Origin: Thiotrichales bacterium | Lineage (GTDB): Bacteria > Pseudomonadota > Gammaproteobacteria > Thiomicrospirales > Thiomicrospiraceae | NCBI GenBank assembly: GCA_027036095.1 | Contig: JALVTA010000124.1 | Location: 1 to 32,344 of the forward strand | DNA length: 32,344 bases | Direction of reading: 5' to 3' | Part shown: positions 1 to 7,513 of the stretch, piece after piece | Position numbering within the stretch: the stretch's first letter is position 1 | How the letters are laid out: the number at the start of each line of letters is the position of its first letter | Made by a program: the position numbers and the translations under genes | Notes under the pieces: model-generated | What the model was told of the DNA's origin: nothing | Database searches by the model: none | Seen by the model: the letters and a program-made list of their open reading frames with translations, nothing else

Positions 1-2
1 TC

Positions 3-683
3 ATCATCGGCTCAGCGCTCAAGGCCATCGAAGGCGACCAGTCCGAAATCGGCGAACCGTCCATCCAGCGACTGATCGAAGCCATGGACGAATACATCCC
101 CACGCCCGAGCGTGACACCGACAAGCCGTTCCTCATGCCCATCGAGGACGTCTTCTCCATCCAGGGCCGTGGTACCGTAGTCACCGGTCGTATCGAAACT
201 GGTGTTGTCAAGGTTGGTGACGAAGTTGAAATCGTCGGTATCCGTCCCACCCAGAAGACCACCGTTACCGGTGTCGAAATGTTCCGCAAGCTGCTGGACG
301 AAGGTGTGGCCGGTGACAACGTCGGTGTTCTGCTGCGTGGCACCAAGCGCGAAGAAGTCGAGCGTGGTCAGGTACTGGCAGCTCCCGGCACCATCAACCC
401 CCACACCAAGTTCGAAGCCGAAGTCTACGTTCTGACCAAGGAAGAAGGTGGTCGTCACACGCCCTTCTTCAACGGCTATCGTCCGCAGTTCTACTTCCGC
501 ACCACCGATGTGACTGGCGAATGTCAGCTGCCCGAAGGTGTGGAAATGGTCATGCCTGGCGACAACGTACAGATGACCGTTGAACTGATTGCGCCGATCG
601 CCATGGACGAAGGTCTGCGTTTCGCGATCCGCGAAGGTGGTCGCACCGTTGGCGCAGGCGTGGTCTCCAAGGTGATTGAGTAA
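3..683 (+). CDS. tuf: Elongation factor Tu, 3' part (5' end outside the window)
   Basis: EF-Tu is the GTPase that brings aminoacyl-tRNA to the ribosomal A site. Only the last 226 codons are present: the end of the G domain, then domains 2 and 3. Recognisable stretches are GRGTVVTGRIETG at the start of domain 2, GVEMFRKLLDEG, GGRHTPFFNGYRPQFYFRTT and the C-terminal FAIREGGRTVGAGVVSKVIE. The frame is open from the first base. Its place just before rpsJ fits the tuf copy that ends the str operon (rpsL-rpsG-fusA-tuf), but those upstream genes are not visible. Identification is essentially certain; which tuf copy it is, is inferred. Confidence 0.98.
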   Translation: MIGSALKAIEGDQSEIGEPSIQRLIEAMDEYIPTPERDTDKPFLMPIEDVFSIQGRGTVVTGRIETGVVKVGDEVEIVGIRPTQKTTVTGVEMFRKLLDEGVAGDNVGVLLRGTKREEVERGQVLAAPGTINPHTKFEAEVYVLTKEEGGRHTPFFNGYRPQFYFRTTDVTGECQLPEGVEMVMPGDNVQMTVELIAPIAMDEGLRFAIREGGRTVGAGVVSKVIE

Positions 684-697
684 GCCTGATACGACTG

Positions 698-726
698 TTG
701 ATTTGTCCGGCCTGCCCGGATATAAT
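698..726 (+). promoter_or_regulatory. S10 operon promoter (sigma70 type)
   Basis: A -35 element TTGATT at 698-703 and a perfect -10 TATAAT at 721-726 are separated by 17 bp. Transcription should start near 732-734, giving a leader of about 60 nt before rpsJ. The promoter lies between the tuf stop codon and a terminator-like hairpin (741-769), so that hairpin would fall inside the new transcript. Confidence 0.8.
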
Positions 727-740
727 CCGCAGTCCTGAAT

Positions 741-769
741 AGCAGCGGCTTGGCCGCTGCTTTTGTTTT
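741..769 (+). terminator. Rho-independent terminator; tuf terminator or S10 attenuator
   Basis: A perfect 9-bp stem (AGCAGCGGC, loop TTG, GCCGCTGCT, 741-761) runs into the T-rich tract TTTTGTTTT. Its position is unusual: it is downstream of the S10 promoter and 24 nt upstream of the rpsJ start codon. It could end tuf read-through, attenuate the S10 transcript, or both. The long S10 leader to which L4 binds in E. coli has no room here. Confidence 0.8.
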
Positions 770-792
770 CATATAACACGAAGAGTCGAGTT

Positions 793-1104
793 ATGGCTGC
801 ACAAAACATTCGCATTCGACTGAAGGCTTTTGATCATCGCCTGATCGATCAGTCCGCGAAGGAGATTACGGAGACGGCCAAGAAGACGGGTGCCCAGGTA
901 CGGGGCCCCATTCCGTTGCCGACCCGTAAGGAGCGTTACACCGTTCTTATCTCTCCTCACGTGAACAAGGATGCACGTGACCAGTATGAGATCCGCACGC
1001 ATAAGCGTCTGCTGGATATTGTCGATCCGACTGACAAGACCGTGGATGCGCTGATGAAGCTGGATCTGGCAGCTGGTGTGGACGTCAAGATCGAGCTGCG
1101 CTGA
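793..1104 (+). CDS. rpsJ: 30S ribosomal protein S10 (NusE)
   Basis: S10 is a small-subunit head protein and also acts as the antitermination factor NusE. The 103-residue length equals that of E. coli S10, and IRIRLKAFDHRLIDQ, GAQVRGPIPLPTRKERYTV and ISPHVNKDARDQYEIRTH are near-identical to the family. The frame is open upstream to 763, but homology places the start at the ATG at 793 (MAAQNIRIRL). The ribosome-binding site is weak (GAAGAG about 9 nt upstream). It is the first gene of the S10 operon. Confidence 0.98.
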   Translation: MAAQNIRIRLKAFDHRLIDQSAKEITETAKKTGAQVRGPIPLPTRKERYTVLISPHVNKDARDQYEIRTHKRLLDIVDPTDKTVDALMKLDLAAGVDVKIELR

Positions 1105-1166
1105 TCATTTACTGGCCGGTCGTCAATCGTAACGATCGGTGGCTGATAATAACGAGGAAATTAATT

Positions 1167-1808
1167 ATGACTATCGGAGTCGTCGGTAAGAAAATCGGTA
1201 TGACTCGCGTGTTCACTGAGGACGGCACCTCCGTTCCGGTGACCGTGATCCAGGTTGAGCCGAACCGTGTTACTCAGATCAAGACCCCGGAAAAGGATGG
1301 CTATGCTGCCATTCAGGTGACCACAGGTAAAAAGCATCCCGGCCGGGTCAACAAGCCCATGGCGGGACACTTTGCCAAAGCTGGCACCGAGGCGGGAGTT
1401 GGTCTCTGGGAGTTTCGTGTCGAAGGTGATGAATCTCTGGATGGCGTCGAGCTGGGCAGCGAGATCACTGTTGAGGTGCTGTCCGACGTCAAGAAGGTTG
1501 ATGTCACCGGCATTACCAAGGGTAAGGGTTTTCAAGGTGGTGTAAAACGCCACAACTTCCGCACGCAGGATGCCAGTCACGGTAACTCGCTCTCTCACCG
1601 TGCACCGGGTTCCATTGGCCAGAACCAGACCCCGGGTCGTGTATTCAAGGGTAAGAAGATGGCTGGTCACATGGGGGCCGAGCGTCAGACTACGCTGAAC
1701 CTGGAAGTGGTTCGTGTTGATGTGGAAGATGGCCTGATTCTGGTCAAAGGTGCCGTCCCCGGCGCCAACGGCGGCATGGTCGTTGTACGCAAGGCAGTCA
1801 AGGGGTGA
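1167..1808 (+). CDS. rplC: 50S ribosomal protein L3
   Basis: L3 binds 23S rRNA early in assembly, and its long loop reaches towards the peptidyl-transferase centre. The 213 residues match the family length. The loop shows SLSHRAPGSIGQNQTPGRV, which contains the glutamine methylated by PrmB in E. coli. GAGGA at 1154-1158 gives a good ribosome-binding site. The 62-bp gap after rpsJ can fold into a 7-bp hairpin (1116-1122 with 1133-1139) without a T run, so it is probably not a terminator. Confidence 0.98.
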   Translation: MTIGVVGKKIGMTRVFTEDGTSVPVTVIQVEPNRVTQIKTPEKDGYAAIQVTTGKKHPGRVNKPMAGHFAKAGTEAGVGLWEFRVEGDESLDGVELGSEITVEVLSDVKKVDVTGITKGKGFQGGVKRHNFRTQDASHGNSLSHRAPGSIGQNQTPGRVFKGKKMAGHMGAERQTTLNLEVVRVDVEDGLILVKGAVPGANGGMVVVRKAVKG

Positions 1809-1813
1809 GAGAC

Positions 1814-2434
1814 ATGGATATCAAACTGATCGATGCGAATACTGGTGACGCTGCGGGGGCCGTTGCGGTTGATGATGCAGTGTTTGCTGCGGCATTCAAT
1901 GAGCCCCTTGTTCATCAGGTCGTGACAGCATACATGGCAAAGTCCCGTGCAGGAACCAAGGCTCAGAAAAGCCGTTCCGAGGTGAGCGGTGGGGGTGCCA
2001 AGCCCTGGCGTCAGAAGGGGACGGGCCGCGCGCGCGCCGGTTCTATCCGAAGCCCCATCTGGGTAGGAGGCGGCCGCGCTTTTCCGAACAAGCCGCGCAG
2101 CTATGAGCAGAAGGTGAATCGCAAGATGTACCGTGCGGCCATGCGCTCCATTCTTTCCGAGCTGGTACGTAGCGGCCGTCTGGTTGTTGTGGATGATTTC
2201 AAGCTGGACGCGCCCAAAACCAAGCAGTTCGTCAGCAAGATGAAGCAGCTGGGCCTGCAAGACGCGCTGGTTGTCACAGAAGGTTTTGACGAGAACCTGT
2301 ATCTGGCGTCCCGCAATCTTTACAACGCTGATGCAACGGATGTGAATGGTGTGGACCCCGTCAGCCTGATCGGCTATGAAACCGTCGTGCTGACCCAGGG
2401 TGCGCTCAAGCAGCTCGAGGAGAAACTGGCATGA
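1814..2434 (+). CDS. rplD: 50S ribosomal protein L4
   Basis: L4 is a 23S rRNA-binding protein lining the exit tunnel, and in E. coli it represses the S10 operon. The 206 residues include the tunnel-loop signature KPWRQKGTGRARAGSIRSPIW and KVNRKMYRAAMRSILSELVR. An in-frame GTG at 1805 overlaps the rplC stop, but the ATG at 1814 (MDIKLIDANTG) has AGGGGTGAG just upstream and fits the family length better. The gene overlaps rplW by 4 bp. Confidence 0.97.
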   Translation: MDIKLIDANTGDAAGAVAVDDAVFAAAFNEPLVHQVVTAYMAKSRAGTKAQKSRSEVSGGGAKPWRQKGTGRARAGSIRSPIWVGGGRAFPNKPRSYEQKVNRKMYRAAMRSILSELVRSGRLVVVDDFKLDAPKTKQFVSKMKQLGLQDALVVTEGFDENLYLASRNLYNADATDVNGVDPVSLIGYETVVLTQGALKQLEEKLA

Positions 2435-2727
2435 ATCAGGAGCGTATCTACCAAGTACTGCTGGCGCCGCACATTTCCGAGAAGAGTGCACTGCTGGCCG
2501 ACAAGGCTGATCAGTATGTGTTTCGGGTCGCGGCCGATGCTACCAAGCCTGAAATCAAGGCAGCGGTCGAGCAGTTGTTCGATGTAAAGGTCAAGTCGGT
2601 CAATGTGATCAATATCCGCGGCAAGCAGAAGTTTTTCCGCGGCCGTCCGGGGCGTCGCAATGGTGTGCGCAAGGCGATTGTCCGCCTCATGCCCGGTCAG
2701 GAAATCGACGTCATTGGCGCTGAGTAA
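2431..2727 (+). CDS. rplW: 50S ribosomal protein L23
   Basis: L23 sits at the tunnel exit, where trigger factor and SRP dock. At 98 residues it matches the family (ERIYQVLLAPHISEKS at the N-terminus; FDVKVKSVNVINIRGK and KFFRGRPGRRNGVRKAIVRL later). Its ATG overlaps the rplD stop as ATGA, so the two are probably translationally coupled. The ribosome-binding site GAGGAG lies inside rplD. Confidence 0.97.
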   Translation: MNQERIYQVLLAPHISEKSALLADKADQYVFRVAADATKPEIKAAVEQLFDVKVKSVNVINIRGKQKFFRGRPGRRNGVRKAIVRLMPGQEIDVIGAE

Positions 2728-2738
2728 GGAGTTTCAAA

Positions 2739-3569
2739 ATGGCTATTGTAAAAAAAGCTAAGCCGACTTCTCCTGGCCGTCGCTTTGTTGTGACAGTCGT
2801 GGAGCCTGCGCTTTACAAGGGCAAGCCCTATGAGCCTCTGCTGGAGCCCAAGCGCAAGACAGGCGGCCGTAACAACAAGGGTCGTATTACCGTTCGTCAC
2901 CGTGGGGGTGGCCACAAGCAGCACTATCGTCTGATCGATTTCAAGCGCAACAAGGATGGTGTTCCCGGTGTGGTTGAGCGGCTCGAATATGATCCCAACC
3001 GTACCGCACACATCGCGCTGATCAAGTATGCCGATGGCGAGCGTCGCTATATTCTGGCTGCCAAGAATCTGAAGGCGGGCGATGAGGTGCTGTCTGGTGA
3101 CGAGGCGCCGATCAAGGTTGGTAACGCGCTTCCATTGCGCAACATCCCCGTAGGTACTGTAGTGCACGCCGTTGAATTGCGCCCGGGCAAGGGTGCGCAG
3201 CTGGCACGCAGCGCCGGAGCCTCAGCGCAGCTTGTGGGCAAGGAAGGCAAGTATGTGCTGCTCCGTCTCCGCTCTGGTGAGATGCGCAAGGTTCTGGCCG
3301 AGTGCCGTGCTACGATTGGCGAGGTAGGCAATTCTGAGCACAACCTGCGCAAGCTGGGCAAGGCGGGCGCCAAGCGCTGGCGCGGTATCCGCCCGACTGT
3401 GCGCGGTGTTGCCATGAACCCTGTTGACCACCCGCATGGTGGTGGTGAAGGCCGTACTTCCGGTGGCCGTCACCCGGTAACTCCCTGGGGTGTGCCGACC
3501 AAAGGCAAGAAGACTCGCAAGAACAAGCGTACGGACAAGATGATCGTTCGTCGCCGCAATGCTAAGTAA
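2739..3569 (+). CDS. rplB: 50S ribosomal protein L2
   Basis: L2 is a core 50S protein needed for subunit association and peptidyl-transferase activity. It has 276 residues. The OB-fold half carries GRNNKGRITVRHRGGGHKQ, and the C-terminal half carries VAMNPVDHPHGGGEGRTSGG, including the conserved histidine near the active centre, followed by a basic tail. AAGGAG lies 10 nt before the ATG. Confidence 0.98.
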   Translation: MAIVKKAKPTSPGRRFVVTVVEPALYKGKPYEPLLEPKRKTGGRNNKGRITVRHRGGGHKQHYRLIDFKRNKDGVPGVVERLEYDPNRTAHIALIKYADGERRYILAAKNLKAGDEVLSGDEAPIKVGNALPLRNIPVGTVVHAVELRPGKGAQLARSAGASAQLVGKEGKYVLLRLRSGEMRKVLAECRATIGEVGNSEHNLRKLGKAGAKRWRGIRPTVRGVAMNPVDHPHGGGEGRTSGGRHPVTPWGVPTKGKKTRKNKRTDKMIVRRRNAK

Positions 3570-3580
3570 GGAAGGACACT

Positions 3581-3859
3581 ATGCCACGTTCAGTTAAAAA
3601 AGGCCCTTTTGTTGATCATCACCTGATGAAGAAGGTGATGCAGGCGCAAGAATCTGGCGATAAGCGTCCGATCAAAACCTGGTCACGTCGCTCCATGATC
3701 GTGCCTGAGATGATCGGTCTGACCATCGCCGTTCACAACGGGCGCGAGCATATTCCGGTGTACATTTCCGAGAATATGGTTGGCCACAAGCTGGGTGAGT
3801 TCTCCATGACGCGCACATTCCGCGGTCATGCAGCCGACAAGAAAGCCAAGAAGAAGTAA
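3581..3859 (+). CDS. rpsS: 30S ribosomal protein S19
   Basis: S19 forms a complex with S13 in the head of the 30S subunit and contacts the A-site tRNA region. The 92-residue product has the family signatures MPRSVKKGPFVDHHLMKKV, SRRSMIVPEMIG, IPVYISENMVGHKLGEFS and TRTFRGHAADKKAKKK. The start has a clear AAGGAAGG ribosome-binding site just after the rplB stop. Confidence 0.98.
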   Translation: MPRSVKKGPFVDHHLMKKVMQAQESGDKRPIKTWSRRSMIVPEMIGLTIAVHNGREHIPVYISENMVGHKLGEFSMTRTFRGHAADKKAKKK

Positions 3860-3871
3860 GGAGTGAATGCC

Positions 3872-4204
3872 ATGCAAGTCAGTGCAACACATCGTTTTGC
3901 TCGCATCTCTCCGCAAAAGGCGCGTCTGGTTGCAGACCTGATCCGCGGCAAGAGTGCTGAAGAAGCAGTCAATATTCTGGCATTCAGCAATCAGAAGGCG
4001 GCCAAGCTCTTCTACAAGGTGCTGCAAAGTGCCATCTCCAATGCGGAGAACAATGAGGGTGCCGACATTGATGAACTGAAAGTGACTGCGGCCTATGTCA
4101 ACGAGGGGCCGCGTCTGAAGCGTCTGCGTGCTCGCGCCAAAGGGCGTGCAAATCGCATTCTCAAGCGCACCAGTCATCTGACCGTCACCGTTGGTGACAA
4201 GTAA
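3872..4204 (+). CDS. rplV: 50S ribosomal protein L22
   Basis: L22 binds all 23S domains, and its beta-hairpin narrows the exit tunnel. From the ATG at 3872 it has 110 residues, the E. coli length, with ARISPQKARLVADLIRGK and the C-terminal RAKGRANRILKRTSHLTVTV. An in-frame GTG at 3863 overlaps the AAGGAG ribosome-binding site (3858-3863) and is rejected as the start. Confidence 0.96.
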   Translation: MQVSATHRFARISPQKARLVADLIRGKSAEEAVNILAFSNQKAAKLFYKVLQSAISNAENNEGADIDELKVTAAYVNEGPRLKRLRARAKGRANRILKRTSHLTVTVGDK

Positions 4205-4215
4205 GGAGAATCGAG

Positions 4216-4920
4216 ATGGGACAGAAAGTACATCCGGTCGGCATCCGTCTGGGCATTACCAAGGACTGGAATGCACGCTGGTATGCCGACAGCAAGCAGT
4301 TTGCCGATTATCTGCTGAGCGACTTTGAAATTCGCAGCTATATCATGAAAAAGCTGGCTCATGCCAATGTGAGCAAGGTCCACATTGAGCGTGTGGCCAA
4401 TGGTCTGCGCCTGACGATCTTTACTGCCCGTCCCGGGGTGGTAATCGGCAAGAAGGGTGAGGATATCGAAAAGCTCAAGGCTGAGATTTCCGCCCTGACA
4501 GGCATGCCGGTCAATATCGATATCTATGAAATCAAGAAGCCGGAGCTGGACGCCAAGCTGGTTGCTGATAGCATCGCCCAGCAGCTTGAAAAACGCATCA
4601 TGTTCCGCCGTGCTATGAAGCGCGCGGTGGGCAACGCCATGCGTCTCGGTGCCGAAGGAATCAAGGTGATGGTGTCCGGCCGCCTTAACGGTGCTGAAAT
4701 CGCCCGGACCGAATGGTACCGGGAGGGCCGTGTTCCGTTGCACACCTTTCGTGCGGATATCGATTATGCCACTTCCGAGGCTGACACCACTTACGGCAAG
4801 ATCGGTGTCAAGGTCTGGATCTTCAAGGGTGAGCGTCTTGGCAAGCTGCCGCTGGACCTGCACAAGCCCGAGTCCGGCAATCGCCGTGATCAGAAAGGCC
4901 GCAAGAAAGGTCGCAGATAA
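4216..4920 (+). CDS. rpsC: 30S ribosomal protein S3
   Basis: S3 lines the mRNA entry channel and has helicase activity together with S4 and S5. The 234-residue product begins MGQKVHPVGIRLGITKDWNA. Its KH RNA-binding domain carries RPGVVIGKKGEDIEKLK (the GxxG-like loop is GKKG), and the C-terminal domain follows with SGRLNGAEIARTEW and a basic tail. AAGGAG precedes the start. Confidence 0.98.
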   Translation: MGQKVHPVGIRLGITKDWNARWYADSKQFADYLLSDFEIRSYIMKKLAHANVSKVHIERVANGLRLTIFTARPGVVIGKKGEDIEKLKAEISALTGMPVNIDIYEIKKPELDAKLVADSIAQQLEKRIMFRRAMKRAVGNAMRLGAEGIKVMVSGRLNGAEIARTEWYREGRVPLHTFRADIDYATSEADTTYGKIGVKVWIFKGERLGKLPLDLHKPESGNRRDQKGRKKGRR

Positions 4921-4932
4921 GAGGAATTTGCC

Positions 4933-5346
4933 ATGTTGATGCCAAAACGTACCAAATATCGCAAGGTCCAGAAGGGCCGCAACCGTGGCCTGGCTCAGGC
5001 GGGCAACAAGGTCAGCTTCGGTGAATACGGGCTGAAGGCGCTGGAGCGTGGTCGTATTACTTCACGGCAGATTGAGGCGGCGCGCCGTGCCATGACGCGT
5101 CACGTCCGCCGGGGCGCCAAGATCTGGATTCGTATCTTCCCGGACAAGCCCATTACCCAGAAGCCCCTGGAGGTGCGTATGGGTAAAGGTAAGGGTAGTG
5201 TTGAATACTGGGTGGCCGAAGTCCAGCCTGGCCGAGTCATGTTCGAGATGCAGGGGGTTGATGAAAGTGTTGCCCGTCGTGCATTCGAACTGGCCGCTGC
5301 CAAGCTGCCGGTCAAGAGTCAGTTCGTAATTAGGTCGGTGATGTGA
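4933..5346 (+). CDS. rplP: 50S ribosomal protein L16
   Basis: L16 helps shape the A-site region of the 50S subunit. The 137-residue product starts MLMPKRTKYRKVQKGRNRG, matching MLQPKRTKFRK of E. coli, so the first ATG (4933) is used rather than the one at 4939. GAGGA at 4921-4925 is well placed. WIRIFPDKPITQKPLEVRMG and KGKGSVEYWVAEVQPGRVMFE are family signatures. The end overlaps the start region of rpmC. Confidence 0.97.
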   Translation: MLMPKRTKYRKVQKGRNRGLAQAGNKVSFGEYGLKALERGRITSRQIEAARRAMTRHVRRGAKIWIRIFPDKPITQKPLEVRMGKGKGSVEYWVAEVQPGRVMFEMQGVDESVARRAFELAAAKLPVKSQFVIRSVM

Positions 5347-5348
5347 TG

Positions 5349-5540
5349 ATGGACGCTAAGACCCTGAGAGAGAAGAGTGTCGATGAGCTCAAGTCGGTCC
5401 TGCAGGATTTGCGCAAGAACCAGTTCAATCTGCGCATGCAGCATGCGACAGGTCAGCTCCAGAACACTGCAGAGCTGCGCAAGGTTCGCCGCAGCATTGC
5501 ACGGGTAAAAACACTCATTCGTGAAAAGCTGGAGGCCTGA
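5349..5540 (+). CDS. rpmC: 50S ribosomal protein L29
   Basis: L29 lies near the tunnel exit next to L23. GTG, ATG and ATG codons follow one another in frame at 5343, 5346 and 5349. Starting at 5349 gives MDAKTLREKSVDELK and 63 residues, the E. coli length; starting at 5346, directly on the rplP TGA, adds one residue and is equally possible for coupled translation. QFNLRMQHATGQLQNT and IARVKTLIREK are typical of the family. Confidence 0.94.
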   Translation: MDAKTLREKSVDELKSVLQDLRKNQFNLRMQHATGQLQNTAELRKVRRSIARVKTLIREKLEA

Positions 5541-5543
5541 TCT

Positions 5544-5804
5544 ATGACACAGGAAAGCAAAGCCCGCACAGTCAAGGGTGTGGTGGTCTCCAACGGTATG
5601 GACAAGTCAATTGTCGTGCGCGTTGACCGCTATGTGAAGCACCCCAAGTATAAGAAGTTCGTGCGCAAATCCACCAAACTGATGGCCCATGATGAAGACA
5701 ACGCATGCCAGGTGGGTGATACGGTAACAATCGTTGAGAGCCGTCCGATTTCCAAGCACAAGCGTTGGAAGCTGGTAGAGATCAACGAGCGCGCTGCTCG
5801 CTAA
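5544..5804 (+). CDS. rpsQ: 30S ribosomal protein S17
   Basis: S17 is a primary 16S rRNA-binding protein with an OB fold. The 86-residue product has RTVKGVVVSNGMDKSIVVRV, HPKYKKFVRKSTKLMAHDE and VGDTVTIVESRPISKHKRWKL, all family signatures. The GGAGG ribosome-binding site at 5531-5535 lies inside the end of rpmC. It is the last gene of the S10 operon. Confidence 0.97.
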   Translation: MTQESKARTVKGVVVSNGMDKSIVVRVDRYVKHPKYKKFVRKSTKLMAHDEDNACQVGDTVTIVESRPISKHKRWKLVEINERAAR

Positions 5805-5843
5805 ATTAAACGCAGCAACAATCCGGCAATCCGCTCCGCTTCT

Positions 5844-5880
5844 TTGGTCAAGCCTGTCTAAAGTGACAGGGACTGGCCAA
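5844..5880 (+). promoter_or_regulatory. Imperfect inverted repeat upstream of the spc promoter
   Basis: CCTGTC (5853-5858) and GACAGG (5865-5870) form a perfect 6-bp stem with a 6-nt loop. An outer stem, TTGGTC (5844-5849) with GGCCAA (5875-5880), extends it with one G-T pair. No T run follows, so it is not a standard terminator. The right arm overlaps the presumed -35 region of the rplN promoter, so a role as protein-binding site or transcript processing signal is possible but unproven. Confidence 0.45.
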
Positions 5881-5902
5881 ATTAGCGGTTTTGGTGTATG
5901 AT
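5874..5902 (+). promoter_or_regulatory. Probable spc operon promoter
   Basis: A -10 element TATGAT at 5897-5902 lies 17 bp after a weak -35 (TGGCCA, 5874-5879). The 137-bp gap between rpsQ and rplN is the place where E. coli has its spc promoter. The 10-mer GCGGTTTTGG occurs twice nearby (5885-5894 and 5919-5928). Confidence 0.5.
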
Positions 5903-5941
5903 TTCCGGTTTTCAAACCGCGGTTTTGGATGGAGTGCCGCC

Positions 5942-6310
5942 ATGATTCAGATGCAGACAATTCTGGATGTCGCTGACAACAGTGGAGCGAAGAAGGTCCA
6001 GTGTATCAAGGTGCTTGGAGGTTCCAAGCGCCGTTATGCGAGCGTGGGAGACATCATCAAGGTCTCCGTTAAGGAAGCTGCCCCGCGCGGTCGCGTAAAG
6101 AAAGGTGATGTATATAACGCCGTCGTCGTGCGTACGGCCAAGGGTATTCGCCGCCCTGATGGTTCCAAGATTCGTTTTGACGGCAATGCTGCCGTGCTGC
6201 TCAACCAGAAGCTGGAGCCCATTGGTACGCGCATCTTCGGCCCGGTGACCCGTGAGTTGCGCGGTGACCGGTTCATGAAGATCGTGTCTCTGGCGCCTGA
6301 AGTGCTATAA
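5942..6310 (+). CDS. rplN: 50S ribosomal protein L14
   Basis: L14 sits at the subunit interface and forms part of intersubunit bridges. Starting at the ATG at 5942 the product has 122 residues and begins MIQMQTILDVADNSGAKKV. RRPDGSKIRFDGNAAVLLN and GTRIFGPVTRELR are family signatures. The frame is open upstream to 5891, but those codons cover the promoter and have no homology. GGAG about 8 nt upstream is the ribosome-binding site. It is the first gene of the spc operon. Confidence 0.97.
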   Translation: MIQMQTILDVADNSGAKKVQCIKVLGGSKRRYASVGDIIKVSVKEAAPRGRVKKGDVYNAVVVRTAKGIRRPDGSKIRFDGNAAVLLNQKLEPIGTRIFGPVTRELRGDRFMKIVSLAPEVL

Positions 6311-6322
6311 GGAAGGACAGTT

Positions 6323-6637
6323 ATGAATCGCTTGAAGAAAGGTGATGAGGTCGTAGTCATTGCCGGCAAGGACAAAGGTAAGCGTGGCACGGTCTCTCGT
6401 GTGCTGAAGAACGGTCGCGTTGTCGTTGACGGCATCAATCTGGCCAAGAAGCATGTAAAGCCGAACCCCATGACCGGTGAACAGGGAGGTATTGTCAGCA
6501 AGGAGATGCCGATTCACGCATCCAATGTCATGCTGTTCAATCCCGAAACCGGGAAAGGGGACCGTATCGGCTACCGTTTCGAGGATGGCAAGAAGGTGCG
6601 CTACTTCAAGTCCACCGGCAAGGCCGTTGACGCATAA
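6323..6637 (+). CDS. rplX: 50S ribosomal protein L24
   Basis: L24 is an assembly initiator for the 50S subunit. It has 104 residues with an N-terminal KOW motif (KKGDEVVVIAGKDKGKRGTV) followed by VVDGINLAKKHVKPNP and KEMPIHASNVMLFNP. AAGGAAGG gives a strong ribosome-binding site directly after rplN. Confidence 0.97.
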   Translation: MNRLKKGDEVVVIAGKDKGKRGTVSRVLKNGRVVVDGINLAKKHVKPNPMTGEQGGIVSKEMPIHASNVMLFNPETGKGDRIGYRFEDGKKVRYFKSTGKAVDA

Positions 6638-6647
6638 GGATTGAGAA

Positions 6648-7187
6648 ATGGCAAGACTTAAACAGTACTACCGTGAAGAAGTTCTGCCCAAGCTGATGGA
6701 GCGCTTCGGCTACAAGTCGCCGATGCAGGCGCCGCGCCTGGTCAAGATTACGCTCAACATGGGTGTGGGTGAAGCGCTGGGTGACAAGAAGATTCTGGAC
6801 AATGCCATGGAAGACATGGCAGCCATTGCAGGTCAGAAACCTGTCAAGACCTTGGCTCGCAAGTCCGTGGCCGGCTTCAAGCTGCGCGAAGGCTGGCCCA
6901 TTGGCTGCAAGGTGACGCTGCGTGGCGACCGGATGTATGAATTCCTTGATCGTCTGATCAATATTGCTCTGCCGCGTGTCCGTGACTTCCGCGGCGTTTC
7001 ACCGAAGTCCTTTGATGGGCGGGGCAATTTCAACATGGGTGTTCGCGAACAGATCATTTTCCCCGAGATCGAATTCGAGAAGGTAGATGCGATTCGCGGC
7101 ATGGATATCAGCATTACCACGACCGCCGAAACCGATGAAGAGGCGCGGGCACTGCTGGAATCCTTCAATTTCCCCTTTAAGAAGTAA
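6648..7187 (+). CDS. rplE: 50S ribosomal protein L5
   Basis: L5 binds 5S rRNA with L18 and L25 and contacts P-site tRNA. It has 179 residues, the E. coli length. Signatures are KITLNMGVGEALGDKK, GQKPVKTLARKSVAGFKLREG, GCKVTLRGDRMYEFLDRL and RGMDISITTTAETDEEAR. The start follows AAGGA after the rplX stop. Confidence 0.98.
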   Translation: MARLKQYYREEVLPKLMERFGYKSPMQAPRLVKITLNMGVGEALGDKKILDNAMEDMAAIAGQKPVKTLARKSVAGFKLREGWPIGCKVTLRGDRMYEFLDRLINIALPRVRDFRGVSPKSFDGRGNFNMGVREQIIFPEIEFEKVDAIRGMDISITTTAETDEEARALLESFNFPFKK

Positions 7188-7195
7188 GGTGCGAT

Positions 7196-7501
7196 ATGGC
7201 CAAGAAATCCATGATTGCGCGTGAACAGAAGCGCATCAAGACAGTGCAGAAATACGCGGAGAAGCGTGCGCGGCTGAAGGCGATTGCCAAGGACATGTCG
7301 CGCCCGTTCGAGGAGCGCATGGCGGCGCTTGAGGCGCTTAACAAGCTGCCTCGCAATGCTTCGCCCGTGCGTGTACAGCGACGCTGCAGAATTACCGGGC
7401 GTCCGCATGCTGTTTACAGAAAGTTCGGACTTTCCCGCAACATGATCCGCCAGTTGGGTATGCAGGGTGATATTCCCGGACTGAAGAAATCAAGCTGGTA
7501 A
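7196..7501 (+). CDS. rpsN: 30S ribosomal protein S14, zinc-free type
   Basis: S14 is a late-assembling protein of the 30S head. It has 101 residues, the length of the long form. The stretch RVQRRCRITGRPHAVYRKFGLSR has a single cysteine and lacks the CxxC pairs of the zinc-binding form, so this is the C-minus type usual in gammaproteobacteria. The C-terminus GDIPGLKKSSW is invariant in the family. Confidence 0.97.
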   Translation: MAKKSMIAREQKRIKTVQKYAEKRARLKAIAKDMSRPFEERMAALEALNKLPRNASPVRVQRRCRITGRPHAVYRKFGLSRNMIRQLGMQGDIPGLKKSSW

Positions 7502-7513
7502 GGGACAGAAATT

